Origin: Nocardia abscessus
GTDB taxonomy: Bacteria > Actinomycetota > Actinomycetes > Mycobacteriales > Mycobacteriaceae
Assembly: GCF_015477775.1 (NCBI RefSeq)
Contig: NZ_JADLQO010000007.1
Coordinates: forward strand, 186,001 to 250,000
Reading direction: 5' to 3'
DNA length: 64,000 bases
In this document: positions 44,209 through 53,085 of the stretch, in pieces
Layout: each line of letters begins with the position of its first letter
Numbering within the stretch: the first letter of the stretch is position 1
The notes under the pieces: model-generated
The model's input: the letters and a program-made list of their open reading frames with translations, nothing else
What the model was told of the DNA's origin: nothing
Database searches by the model: none
Translations under genes and position numbers: made by a program

Positions 44209-44833
44209 TCCGCGCCCCGCCCGCGCGGACGCGCCCCTGCACCATGCGACAAGGCGGGGACTGAAGATCGTCATCGTCGGGGGTTTCGGCGTCGGCAAGA
44301 CGACGATGGTCCGCGCGGTGAGCGAGATCCGCCCACTGGACACCGAGGCGATCATGACCGACGAGGGGCTGGACATCGACGACCCCAGCGGCGCGCCGGG
44401 CAAATCGACGACGACCGTCGCCTTCGACTTCGGGCGGATCACCATCGACGACGAGCACGTGCTGTACCTGTTCGGCGCACCCGGGCAGGAGCGGTTCCGG
44501 TTCCTCTGGGATCGGCTGTTCACCGGCGCGCTCGGCGCCATCGTGCTGGTCGACCCGCACCGGATAGCCGATTCCTGGTACGCCATCGACCGGCTGGAAC
44601 ACCAGAAGACGCCGTTCATCGTCGCCTGCAACGACTTCGGCGCGGGTCACCGTCCCGGCGAGGTCCGCGATGCGCTCGACCTGGATCCGCACGTGCCGGT
44701 GATCGATTGCGACGCCCGCTCCCGCGAGTCCGGCGCGGGCGTGCTGATCACCCTCATCGAGCACCTCTACTCCATCGCCACGCCCCCTGCGGCCCGGCGT
44801 CCCCTGTTCCCGACTCCGGAGGCCGCGTCATGA
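44189..44833 (+). CDS. cvnD: Small GTPase of the conservon (CvnD)
   Basis: A 214-aa Ras-like/MglA-like GTPase. G1 is VGGFGVGKTTMV, G3 is LFGAPGQERFRFLW, and the G4 position is CNDFGAG, an atypical NKxD that is usual for CvnD proteins. The Gln in GAPGQE matches the catalytic Gln of Ras. The best start is TTG 44189, overlapping cvnC by 20 bp, with GAGAAGG upstream. An ATG further in would lose the first strand region. The stop overlaps the first P450 gene by 4 bp. Confidence 0.92.
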   Translation: MDFANSDPRPARADAPLHHATRRGLKIVIVGGFGVGKTTMVRAVSEIRPLDTEAIMTDEGLDIDDPSGAPGKSTTTVAFDFGRITIDDEHVLYLFGAPGQERFRFLWDRLFTGALGAIVLVDPHRIADSWYAIDRLEHQKTPFIVACNDFGAGHRPGEVRDALDLDPHVPVIDCDARSRESGAGVLITLIEHLYSIATPPAARRPLFPTPEAAS

Positions 44834-46101
44834 CCGTGCCCGCGCCGAGTTCCACCGACAGCTGCCCCGTCCACGCCGCCCCGGTCACGTTGAGCGGTCC
44901 GCGTTTCCACACCGACCCGCATCAGCTCTATCACGAGATGCGCCGCGAACACGGTCCGGTCGTCGCCGTCGAGTTGCCCGGCGGCGTCCCCGCGTGGCTG
45001 GTCATCGGTTATCGCGAATTGCACCAGGTGACCAGCGATCCCGAGTTGTTCCCGCGCGACGTCGCCCGGTGGAACCAGTGGCCGAACATCCCCGCGGACT
45101 GGCCGCTGCTGCCGATGGTCGGGCAGCCGATGCCGTCGATCTATTTCACCGCGGGCGCGGAGCACCGCAGGCACGTGGCGATGGTGGAGCCCGCGCTGGA
45201 AATGGTCGACACCTTCGAATTGCGCCGCGCCTGCGAGGACTTGGCCGACCGCCTGATCGACGCGTTCTGTGGACGCGGCGAAGCGGAGTTGGTCGCCGAC
45301 TACGCCGAGCCGCTGCCGGTGCTGGCCCTGGCGCGGATCCTCGGCTTCCCCGCCGAGGACGGGCCCCGGGTGGCGTGGACGATGAAGACGCTCGCCGACG
45401 GCGAGGCCGACGCCCAGGCGGCGCATCAGCAGTTCGCCGAGCACATGCAGCATCTGCTCGCGACCAAGAAGGCCGCGCGTGGCGCCGACCTCGTGTCCTG
45501 GATGCTGGCGCGTCCCGGTGCGTTCACCGACCAGGAATACGTCTTGGACCTGATGGCGATCACCGCCGCGGGGTACCTGCCCACGGCCGACTGGATCGGG
45601 AACTCGGTGCGGCTGATGCTCACCGACGACCGGTTCGCCGCCGCGCTCGGCGGCGGGCGCCACAGCGTGGGCCAGGCGATGAACGAAGTGCTGTGGGAGG
45701 ACACGCCCACCCAGATCCTCGCCGGGCGCTGGGCGGCCCGCGACACACGCCTGGGCGACAAGGTCATCCGGGCCGGGGACATGCTGCTGCTGGGCCTGGC
45801 CGCGGCCAATGCCGATCCCCATGTGCGCCAGCATGTCTCCGACGGCGCCGAACCGGCGCACACCGGAAACAGCGCACACTTCGCCTTCAGCTACGGCGAA
45901 TACCGCTGCCCGTTTCCCGCACAGGAGATCGCCGAGGTGATCGCGCGCACCGGCATCGAGGTGCTGCTCGACCGGCTGCCCGACCTCGACCTGGCGGTAC
46001 CCGCCCAGAACCTGGTCCGGCGACCGTCGGCCTTCCTGCGCGGCATGACATCCCTGCCCGTCCGCTTCACACCCGTTCGCGCCGTCGGAGGTACCCCGTG
46101 A
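44830..46101 (+). CDS. Conservon cytochrome P450 lacking the ExxR arginine (CYP157-like)
   Basis: A 423-aa P450 coupled to cvnD by ATGA. The heme loop reads FSYGEYRCP, so the Cys ligand is present. The K-helix reads NEVLWEDTP where E-x-x-R is expected: the Arg is absent. The I-helix reads AAGYLPTADW and lacks the acid-alcohol pair used for O2 activation. CYP157 enzymes of Streptomyces conservons likewise lack ExxR (EQSLW in CYP157C1) and precede a canonical CYP154 gene, the same order as here. It may be a sensor, a partner or a specialised monooxygenase; activity cannot be presumed. Confidence 0.85.
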   Translation: MTVPAPSSTDSCPVHAAPVTLSGPRFHTDPHQLYHEMRREHGPVVAVELPGGVPAWLVIGYRELHQVTSDPELFPRDVARWNQWPNIPADWPLLPMVGQPMPSIYFTAGAEHRRHVAMVEPALEMVDTFELRRACEDLADRLIDAFCGRGEAELVADYAEPLPVLALARILGFPAEDGPRVAWTMKTLADGEADAQAAHQQFAEHMQHLLATKKAARGADLVSWMLARPGAFTDQEYVLDLMAITAAGYLPTADWIGNSVRLMLTDDRFAAALGGGRHSVGQAMNEVLWEDTPTQILAGRWAARDTRLGDKVIRAGDMLLLGLAAANADPHVRQHVSDGAEPAHTGNSAHFAFSYGEYRCPFPAQEIAEVIARTGIEVLLDRLPDLDLAVPAQNLVRRPSAFLRGMTSLPVRFTPVRAVGGTP

Positions 46102-47333
46102 GCACCGAATGCCCACACGCAGCAACCCTTGTCATCGACCCGATGGTCGGCGACTTGGGCGCGGAGACCAGCCGGTTGCGCGCCGCCGGTCCGCTCACCC
46201 GGATCGAGTTGCTCGGTGTGCCCGCCTGGACGGTCACCCAGCACGCGCTGGCCAGGCAGCTGCTCGTCGACACCAGGCTGGTCAAGGACATCGGCGCCTG
46301 GTCGCTGTGGCAGTCCGGCGCGGTGACCAGGCAGTGGCCGCTGATCGGCATGATCGACGCGGGCCGTTCCATGTTCACCGTCGACGGCGCCGAGCACCGC
46401 AGGCTGCGGATCAAGACCACCCAGGCGTTGACCAAGCGCAGGCTGGACGCGCTGCGGCCTGCAATCGAGCGGATGACCGCCGAACTGCTGGACGATCTCG
46501 CCGAGGCCGGACGCGACGGCGCGGTGGTGGACCTCAAGACGGTGTTCGCCTATCCGCTGCCGATGCGGGTCATCAGTGAGCTGATGGGCGTGGACCGGGC
46601 CGACCATCCGATGCTGCTCGGCTGGTACAAAGCGTTCTTCTCGCTGCTGACGCCGCAGGACGAGCGGCTACGGGTGATCGACGAATTGGACGTCTATTTC
46701 ACCGACCTGGTGCGCAAGAAGACCGCCGACCCGACCGACGATCTGACCAGCGCTTTCATCGTCGGCGGCGACGACATCGAGCCGCTCACCGAAGAAGAGG
46801 TGGTGGGCAACCTGAAGGCGCTGGTGGCCGCGGGGCACGAAACGACGATCGGCCTCATCCTCAACGCCGTGCGCGCACTGCTCGGGCGCCCGGACCAGTT
46901 GAGCGCCGTGCGCACCGGCGAGCTCACCTGGGAAGCCGCGGTGGAGGAAACCCTGCGCTGGGACAGCCCGGTGACCCATTTGCTGATGCGGTTCGCCACC
47001 GAGGACATCGCCGTGGGCGACACGGTCATCGCGCAGGGCGAGGGAGTGGTGATGTCCTACCGCGCGATCGGGCGGGATTTCGCCGTGCACGGCCCGGACG
47101 CCGACGACTTCGACGTCGCCCGCCCGACGGCGAACCGGCATCTGGCGTTCGGTTACGGCCCGCATATCTGCCCTGGTGCGGCACTCGCCCGCCTGGAAGC
47201 GGGGATCGCGCTGCCCGCCCTGTTCGATCGCTTCCCTGCCCTGCGCTTCGCCGTGCCCGTCGAGGAGATCCGCAACCTGCCGGTGCTCACCCAGAACGAC
47301 CTCGAAGCGTTCCCGGTGCATCTCGGGAACTGA
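46098..47333 (+). CDS. Conservon cytochrome P450 (CYP154-like, canonical)
   Basis: A 411-aa P450 with standard motifs: I-helix AAGHETT, K-helix EETLRW, and heme loop FGYGPHICPGAALARLE. GTG 46098 overlaps the preceding P450 stop by 4 bp, so it is the sixth gene of the conservon operon. CYP154 partners of conservons oxidise steroids, macrolactones or other hydrophobic compounds in vitro; the native substrate is unknown. A convergent hairpin follows after 15 bp. Confidence 0.93.
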   Translation: MSTECPHAATLVIDPMVGDLGAETSRLRAAGPLTRIELLGVPAWTVTQHALARQLLVDTRLVKDIGAWSLWQSGAVTRQWPLIGMIDAGRSMFTVDGAEHRRLRIKTTQALTKRRLDALRPAIERMTAELLDDLAEAGRDGAVVDLKTVFAYPLPMRVISELMGVDRADHPMLLGWYKAFFSLLTPQDERLRVIDELDVYFTDLVRKKTADPTDDLTSAFIVGGDDIEPLTEEEVVGNLKALVAAGHETTIGLILNAVRALLGRPDQLSAVRTGELTWEAAVEETLRWDSPVTHLLMRFATEDIAVGDTVIAQGEGVVMSYRAIGRDFAVHGPDADDFDVARPTANRHLAFGYGPHICPGAALARLEAGIALPALFDRFPALRFAVPVEEIRNLPVLTQNDLEAFPVHLGN

Positions 47334-47347
47334 CCCGAAGCAACAAT

Positions 47348-47375
47348 TGTCGGTGGCCCCTGTGGCGCACCGACA
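47348..47375. terminator. Inverted repeat between convergent P450 and ADP-ribosylglycohydrolase genes
   Basis: TGTCGGTG (47348-47355) and CACCGACA (47368-47375) are perfect 8-bp arms with a 12-nt loop in the 62-bp convergent gap. This is a likely bidirectional terminator without a T-run. Confidence 0.5.
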
Positions 47376-47395
47376 TTCGGCGCGCAAACCTGCTC

Positions 47396-48307
47396 CTACC
47401 GCCGAACTCTCGCCCATGCGGGCAGAGGCTCACGCGCCGCCAGCCACTCCTCCGGTATCCCTCGTGTCTCGCCTCGGCATCCAATGCCGGTGTGTGACGC
47501 CACGATTCCGCCGACGATAGCGGCCGTGGTATCCACATCCCCACCAGCTTCGATGCACGCGGTTACAGCGGCAGGATAGTCACCGAGAAAGGTAGCCGCT
47601 GCCCACAAGGCGAACGGAACCGTGTCCTGAGCGCTGACCTGCGAGCCGTTGCCGAGCTCGTAGGCCGCTTCGGCTATCGATCGGCCCAGTAGCTTCTGGG
47701 CGCGGCGGACACCTGTCGCGGTCCGGCCATCAACGAGATACGGCTCGACCGCAGTCAGCAATTCGCGCGGCGAGCATCCTTTCCCGCAAGTCGCCGCAGC
47801 ATGGCTCGCGGCGACTGCGACCGCCATCGCACCCACGATCGCTTCCGGATGCTGATGCGTCACCTCAGCCGACAGTGCGGCCTGAACTGCCGCTCGGTCG
47901 GGATCCCCGGCGAAATACGCCCCGAGCGGGGCGACTCGCATCGCGGCTCCGTTTCCCCACGATCCGCGCCCGTCGAATACGGCACCCGCCGCGTCCACCC
48001 AGGGGCGTCCATCGCGAATCTCGTGTAGCACGACGACGGTGCCGGCGCCATACCCCCGATAGGGTTCGCAGCGTTCGGCGAATGCGGTTGCGAGCGCGTC
48101 GCGGTCGATGTGACTGCGGCCGCAAACCTCCACGTACACCGAACAAGCCATCTCGGTGTCGTCGGTCCATTGCCACGGCGCTGCGGGCGGGCGTCCGGCG
48201 AGAAGATCGGGTATGGAGCGACCCGGCACAAAGAACTGAGCACCCAGCGCATCACCAACGGACAAACCATCGAGGCTGGCACCAGCGGCATCTAAATTAT
48301 GCGGCAT
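47396..48307 (-). CDS. ADP-ribosylglycohydrolase (DraG family)
   Basis: A 303-aa ADP-ribosylglycohydrolase. The metal-binding motifs are GLSVGDALGA, WTDDTEMA, SWGNGAAMRVAPLGAY and GGDVDTTAAIVGG, in the right order for two Mg2+ ions. It removes ADP-ribose from proteins or small targets. ATG 48307 is the first start before the conserved core; frames further up have no family character. It lies 122 bp downstream of the nuclease-like gene on the same strand, in a region of lower GC. Its target is unknown; a defence or toxin-reversal role is possible. Confidence 0.9.
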   Translation of the reverse strand: MPHNLDAAGASLDGLSVGDALGAQFFVPGRSIPDLLAGRPPAAPWQWTDDTEMACSVYVEVCGRSHIDRDALATAFAERCEPYRGYGAGTVVVLHEIRDGRPWVDAAGAVFDGRGSWGNGAAMRVAPLGAYFAGDPDRAAVQAALSAEVTHQHPEAIVGAMAVAVAASHAAATCGKGCSPRELLTAVEPYLVDGRTATGVRRAQKLLGRSIAEAAYELGNGSQVSAQDTVPFALWAAATFLGDYPAAVTACIEAGGDVDTTAAIVGGIVASHTGIGCRGETRGIPEEWLAAREPLPAWARVRR

Positions 48308-48429
48308 ATAGGCGCATATGATGCCCACCGCAACCAGCTGCCGCAACTCGGCATGAGCGTGTGCTCGCAGGGGATGCCCGGTTGCTGGGACACCAGAAGT
48401 CGACCACACACTGAGCCGAGCGCGGACAG

Positions 48430-49518
48430 CTATTGTTCGCGGGATACTCCGCGTGAGCGGTCCTGGCCTTGCCCGGTGCCGCCTCGCACAACCCCCGGGA
48501 CATGACCAGGCGGCTGCCTGACTGCCGCTTGCGGATGCTGCGCCTGCCCCAACCACAACAGTCTTTCCACCTCCGACAGACGCCCCTTTTCGTCCAATTC
48601 CCTGAACGCCGCATTCCGCGCCTCGTTCAGGTCCTGCAAGGAAGCCTCGCGTTCCTTCTCCGCTGCCGCGCGGGCCTCGGCTGCGGCACGCTCCGCGCTG
48701 GCCGCGTCGGCCGCCTCTCGGACCGCTTGTTCCCCAGCACCAGCGGCCTCCCGCTGCGGGTACTGGTGGGGCACCGGGAATTCCTGCGCCACCCGTTCGG
48801 CAGCCTCCCGTTCCACCCGTGCACGCTCGGTTTCCGGCGTTCGGAGTGCTTGCCTGGCACGCTCGGCTTGCTCGCGGGCCTGCCGGTCGCGTTCGGCCTG
48901 CTGCGGGGCATCGACCCGGCCACGCGCAGCGGCTTCCCGGAATAGCTGCATCTTCCGGAATTTCTCGGCTCGCCCTCGTGCCCGCACGATATCGCGTAAC
49001 TTCGCCAACCGTTGACGCGCACGGTTCGCGCGGTTCAGTTCGTATCTCGTCTTCAATTCCAGCTGCCGGGCGTCACTTTCGCGTTCCAGCCCTTTCGAGA
49101 ATGCCGCACGAGCCTGTTCCCGTGTCAGCTCTTGGTGAATCACTCTGTCGCCGAATTCTTGCTTCAACTCGGTCAGCATTTTCTGATATTTAGGCGACAT
49201 TTGCTCACCCGCTACAGTCCGAATCCGAAGCGATTCGATTTCGCGTTTCGCGAGGAGCTCGCGGTCCTTTTGCAACTCCCGGATGTCGTTCTTGCTGCCG
49301 GTCTGGCCCGACTTGTCTTCGATGGCATGAATCCGGCCTTGTTCATCGGCCCTGGCCTTGTCATAATGCCGGTAGCCCAGCGATGTGACGTACCGATCCG
49401 GCTGCTTGACATAACCGTTCTGCCGATCACGGAAAAGGTATTCTATGCCGTTCTCGAATATCCGTCCGCGAGCAGGGTTATCGTATGGATCTCGGATTCT
49501 GTCGTACTCATCAGGCAT
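48430..49518 (-). CDS. PD-(D/E)xK-like protein with long coiled-coil tail (toxin candidate)
   Basis: A 362-aa protein of no family I can name. The first ~110 residues look like a compact domain: a helix with ARGRIFENGIEYLF, then GYRHYDKARADEQGRIH, then IEDKSGQ. The spaced Glu, Asp and E-x-K match the PD-(D/E)xK nuclease core. The rest is highly charged and Arg/Glu/Ala-rich, a predicted coiled coil from about 130 to 300, then a Gly/Gln-rich end. I use ATG 49518; GTG 49530 is an alternative. The nearby acidic small gene upstream could encode an inhibitor. The nuclease assignment is a motif-level inference. Confidence 0.55.
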   Translation of the reverse strand: MPDEYDRIRDPYDNPARGRIFENGIEYLFRDRQNGYVKQPDRYVTSLGYRHYDKARADEQGRIHAIEDKSGQTGSKNDIRELQKDRELLAKREIESLRIRTVAGEQMSPKYQKMLTELKQEFGDRVIHQELTREQARAAFSKGLERESDARQLELKTRYELNRANRARQRLAKLRDIVRARGRAEKFRKMQLFREAAARGRVDAPQQAERDRQAREQAERARQALRTPETERARVEREAAERVAQEFPVPHQYPQREAAGAGEQAVREAADAASAERAAAEARAAAEKEREASLQDLNEARNAAFRELDEKGRLSEVERLLWLGQAQHPQAAVRQPPGHVPGVVRGGTGQGQDRSRGVSREQ

Positions 49519-49564
49519 GACAGCGCCCACCCCGAATATTGCGATGATCGATTAAAGCGTTGAG

Positions 49565-50083
49565 CTACACGCCATCACGTGACGAGGAGTATTCGTCAGC
49601 GAATTCGCGCAGCATCTCGGCCATGCTGGAGAACATGCCACCCTCTGCCGGGTCATAGTCGTCGATCATGAGTTTCATCAGCCCGTACGCGGTGTCACCG
49701 TCGACGTCGAACCCATATTCGAGCAATGGATTGACGTGATCGTAGAATGAATTCTCGCGGCCGAACCATTTGTAATCCTCCCAGTGTGCGCCAGCGAACC
49801 TGATGAAAAGCTCACCCAGAAAACATATGAAGGCGTCAGCCATATCAGCGCTCTCGGGAGCCATTGCGGTAGCCATATCCGGGAACAATGCGGCTACCAC
49901 GGCGTCCAGATGGGACAATTCTGGATCCTCTTCGGGCCATGGTTCGGACGGAATGTCACGCAATCCGGCGTGATCGAGGAACTTCCGCACCTGCGCTGCC
50001 CGCCGATCCGGGGCGACCCATTTACCCCATTCGGTCTGCTCGACTGGAACGCCGAGATCCATCGCCATCTGTTCGTTGTCCAC
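49565..50083 (-). CDS. Small acidic protein (possible immunity/antitoxin)
   Basis: A 172-aa strongly acidic, Trp/Phe-rich protein. Segments such as GELFIRFAGAHWEDYKWFG, NPLLEYGFDVDGD and a helical C-terminus recall small polymorphic-toxin immunity proteins, though I cannot place it in a family. GTG 50083 is favoured because GGGGAAGG precedes it. The same frame stays open upstream to ATG 50413, which would give 282 aa, but that extension has poor protein character. It ends 46 bp before the nuclease-like gene, so the pair is probably co-transcribed, with this gene first. Confidence 0.5.
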   Translation of the reverse strand: MDNEQMAMDLGVPVEQTEWGKWVAPDRRAAQVRKFLDHAGLRDIPSEPWPEEDPELSHLDAVVAALFPDMATAMAPESADMADAFICFLGELFIRFAGAHWEDYKWFGRENSFYDHVNPLLEYGFDVDGDTAYGLMKLMIDDYDPAEGGMFSSMAEMLREFADEYSSSRDGV

Positions 50084-50714
50084 TGGCCGGGCCTTCCCCT
50101 CATTTCGGCTGTCAGGTATCGCACGTTCGAGCACTACAGTGTCGCGTCCGCACTCGTCACTGGGCAAGCAGCGCGGACGGGAGCGTTGCGTCGCGATGGA
50201 ACCGTCATCGCTCGACATACAGTTGTTCACAGGCCAACCGGGTAGCTGATCAGTGCGGCCGCTGGCGACGTATATGGCCTCGGCGCAATGGCGGATACCG
50301 TTGTCCTGGATGAATATTAGGGCCGCAGTCGAACACGCCGCGTAGTGCAGTTGGTAGCCGCGCATCCGCACGATCAGGTGCACGTCGGGTACGTCCGGCA
50401 GAGCTGAACTCATCACAAGCCCCGGCCCCAGAAGCACTGACAGTCGTCGCGGAAGCCGATTTTCGCCGAGAAGCGGTGTGTATCGGCCGAGTTGCATGTG
50501 ACGACCCGTCCGTGACGGGTTGATCTGGCGTGGCAATGGCTGTCGTGCAATGCGTTTGGTGAGCAGGGGAGGCCGCCGGGCGGGTTCGGTTGGGCACACC
50601 GATGTGGCGTCCCGTTCATCCAGCCTCCACTCTCAGCTGCGCCGCCAGGTCGCGCGCTTCCCTCTGATACAACGGGGTGCCAGGGGACGCGACCGTGCGC
50701 GGCGGTCTGGTGGT
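50084..50714. other. 631-bp interval of uncertain content
   Basis: A minus-strand frame continuous with the acidic-protein gene covers 50084-50413 and beyond but lacks a recognisable fold. If translated from ATG 50413 it would be an N-terminal extension. A perfect 7-bp hairpin, ACCCGTC-cgt-GACGGGT at 50504-50520, lies downstream of the next minus-strand gene and could terminate it. Nothing else is supported. Confidence 0.4.
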
Positions 50715-51029
50715 TCAGGTGTTGTTGAGGTGCTGACCGATGATCGCGGGGATCAGCAGGTCAAGAAGAGTGATGTCATCGGCGGCGGAAATGTTGTCGA
50801 TGATCGGATCGAGCAGCGGCGCGGCGTAGAGGCGGCCGGTGTGGGGTGCGGCAGCGGTGCGGGCGCTGCTGATCAGTTCATAGACGACCATCGACATCAC
50901 ACGCACGCGGGTGGTGTCGGTCATCCCGTCTCGCGCGGCAACCTCAGTGGCGGCCATGAGGGTGCCGATAACGTCAGTGAGGATGTCGAACTCGGCAGCG
51001 GTGCGCTCGGCGTCCTGGTCACCGATCAC
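50715..51029 (-). CDS. Hypothetical helical protein (104 aa)
   Basis: A 104-aa all-helical, mildly acidic protein without Cys motifs, signal or membrane helix. Helices are suggested by EFDILTDVIGTLMAATEVAA and RVMSMVVYELISSA. The GTG 51029 start overlaps the stop of a 20-codon frame (51026-51088) by GTGA, so translation may be coupled. I do not recognise the family. It lies in the lower-GC segment near the XRE-flavoprotein genes, on the opposite strand. Confidence 0.5.
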   Translation of the reverse strand: MIGDQDAERTAAEFDILTDVIGTLMAATEVAARDGMTDTTRVRVMSMVVYELISSARTAAAPHTGRLYAAPLLDPIIDNISAADDITLLDLLIPAIIGQHLNNT

Positions 51030-51170
51030 CGACGGGCCTGCGGCGGCTGCGATGGTGGCGGGGAAGCAAGCGCGGTTTCAGCGTGCATGGTGAACAGCCA
51101 GCACTGCCAGGTCGTGATCCACAGCTGACACAATGGACCACACCCATAAGGCACTGCCGCCGTGGTGGTG

Positions 51171-51659
51171 TCACGCATACGCCCTCACCTTCCGGCGCTG
51201 TCGGGTGTGCTGGGCGGCGCAATACCGGATCGCCTCGACCACGATCCGCCCTGGCGGCCGATAGGAATCGTGGGGTGGTTGCACCCACGCCCGGAACAAG
51301 CCAGGGCGCTGTCCGGGACCGGGCAACGCTATCTCTCCGGCACGGAGGATCGACACACCCAATCGCGACATCTCCGCGAACAACCGGATGTCCTCCGGCA
51401 GGTCCGGCCCTGTCAAAAACGTTCACCGCTGCGAACGTGGATGCGTGAGTACCGGCCCGGCCTGTTGGCCCGCTCGGTGCATCCATGCTTTGACTTCCGA
51501 GCCGATGAACGCGGGCATCATCAATCCGCACACCCGACCCGCGCGTAGCGTGATGCGCCCCAGGTGCGGTGGGTGGACTTCGGCGGGCAGGTCGCATACG
51601 TGCCGGTAAAAGTGACAGACCGACAACGGTGTATGCCCAGGCTGTTTCAATGAATTCAC
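51171..51659 (-). pseudogene. Conserved small actinobacterial protein interrupted by one in-frame stop
   Basis: From GTG 51659 (ribosome site AGGGGAG) a frame runs through CHFYRHVCDLPAEVHPPHL and GPVLTHPRSQR, stops at TGA 51423-51425, and continues in the same frame as TFLTGPDLPEDIRLFAE, VSILRAGEIALPGPG and GRIVVEAIRYC to 51171. Replacing TGA by TGG would give HPRSQRWTFLTGPD and one 162-aa protein. A single-base nonsense change (or sequencing error) is therefore the simplest reading. Similar proteins are, from memory, encoded beside XRE-TPR regulators in streptomycetes. It is divergent from that regulator here. Confidence 0.65.
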
Positions 51660-51881
51660 GAACCACTCCCCTGCTCGATGCGCTGGTGTGCACCCGACGC
51701 CGAGGCCGAACCGCCGACTGCCCATCATCGGGCGACCAGCAGGGCCGGGATGAGAAACCGGCGGCACCCGGCGTCGGGGCTGAATCGAGGGTGGCGGAGA
51801 TTGTCGGCCGGAACTCACACAAAATCGGCACACTGCCGAGTTTGGTTGACGTGGGGGTTCTCAGCGTTGGACGCTGGGCAT

Positions 51882-53081
51882 ATGACCGGCGAGTCGAGAA
51901 CAGCCATCGGTGTGCGGATTGCCGAGGTACGCAAGACGCATGGCGTCACTCAAGTGTCGCTGGCACGGCGGGCGCGTGTGTCGTCATCGTTACTGCAAAA
52001 GGTGGAGCGTGGTACCCGGCCAGCTAGCCCGTCGCTGATCGCTGCGGTTGCGGCAGCGTTGGGTGTCAGTGTGATCGACCTTACGGAGCAGCCGTACTGG
52101 TCGCGGAATGCTGCACCGGACTCAGAGCAGTCGGGTGTGCCAGGGCTTCGGCAGGCGTTGGTAGAAGGTGACGATCCGGATATCGATACCGATGTTCGGG
52201 GGCTGGTCGAGCTTCGAGCGGCGGTCGCTGAGATCAAGGAGTTCGACCGACGGACAAAGCACGCGGAAGCAGTGCGGGCCTTGCCCGACGTGTTACGTCA
52301 CCTGCATCGGGCCAGTCATGATGTAGCGGCGTCGGATCGCCCTGAAGTGTTCGAATTGCTCTCTGCTGCCTACTCCTACGCTGTAGTGGCCCTGTACCGG
52401 CTTGGGCATCTCGATTTAGCGCACCTGGCGGATGAGCGGGCGAGGCGGGCGGCATCGCTGGGCGGAGATCCGCTGCGCGCGGCCGTAAGTGAGTGGAACC
52501 ATGCTCTGATCCTGCTCTTCGATGGTTCGTACAACGCAGGATTGCGGAGCATCGACCGGGCGGCGGCGCTCGTCGACCTGGTGCAGACGGACTCGAGCTC
52601 ATCAGCGGTCCGCGGCGCTCTGCACCTACGGGCTTCGGTGTTGGCGGCGCGAAGTGGCGACGGCGAACTTGCCGACGAGCACTTGCGCGCGGCTGGTGAA
52701 CTGGCGATGCCGTCACATGAGGCAGCGAACCATTACGGGACGAAGTTCGGTGCCGCGAACGTCGATATCCATCGTGTAGCGGTGCCGGTCGAACTGTGTG
52801 ACGGCACCACGGCTGTATCGAGAGCTGACGGCATTCGCCTCCCTGCTGACACGGCACCGAGCCGCAGCGGCCACTACTGGATCGACCTGTCGCGGGCGTG
52901 GCTACTGCACGGCGATCGGCGGCGTGCGCTGGAATCGTTGAATCAGGCACGACGGATCGCGCCCCAGCTGACCCGATACCACCCCCAAGTTCACGAGACG
53001 GTTCACGCATTAGCAGCGCGTGACTCGCGCACCACCAACAGCTTGGCGAACTTCGCCGCGTGGTGCGGAGTGAAGGGCTGA
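51882..53081 (+). CDS. XRE-type regulator with TPR-like helical domain
   Basis: A 399-aa protein. Residues 5-65 form an XRE helix-turn-helix (VRIAEVRKTHGVTQVSLARR then VSSSLLQKVERGTRP and ALGVSVIDLT). The remaining ~310 residues are helical with TPR-like spacing, including YRLGHLDLAHLADERARRAA and WLLHGDRRRALESLNQARRI. Actinobacterial regulators of this plan may bind small peptides or ligands. It is followed after 4 bp by the flavoprotein gene and is divergent from the broken small gene, a recurring trio. ATG 51882 opens the HTH domain. The gene is less GC-rich than its flanks. Confidence 0.87.
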   Translation: MTGESRTAIGVRIAEVRKTHGVTQVSLARRARVSSSLLQKVERGTRPASPSLIAAVAAALGVSVIDLTEQPYWSRNAAPDSEQSGVPGLRQALVEGDDPDIDTDVRGLVELRAAVAEIKEFDRRTKHAEAVRALPDVLRHLHRASHDVAASDRPEVFELLSAAYSYAVVALYRLGHLDLAHLADERARRAASLGGDPLRAAVSEWNHALILLFDGSYNAGLRSIDRAAALVDLVQTDSSSSAVRGALHLRASVLAARSGDGELADEHLRAAGELAMPSHEAANHYGTKFGAANVDIHRVAVPVELCDGTTAVSRADGIRLPADTAPSRSGHYWIDLSRAWLLHGDRRRALESLNQARRIAPQLTRYHPQVHETVHALAARDSRTTNSLANFAAWCGVKG

Positions 53082-53085
53082 GCCG

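Noticed and set aside
49012..49563. 183-codon plus-strand ORF opposite the nuclease-like gene
   Set aside because: Although less GC-biased than other shadows, it lacks a ribosome site and family character, while the minus-strand frame has helical and charged patterning.
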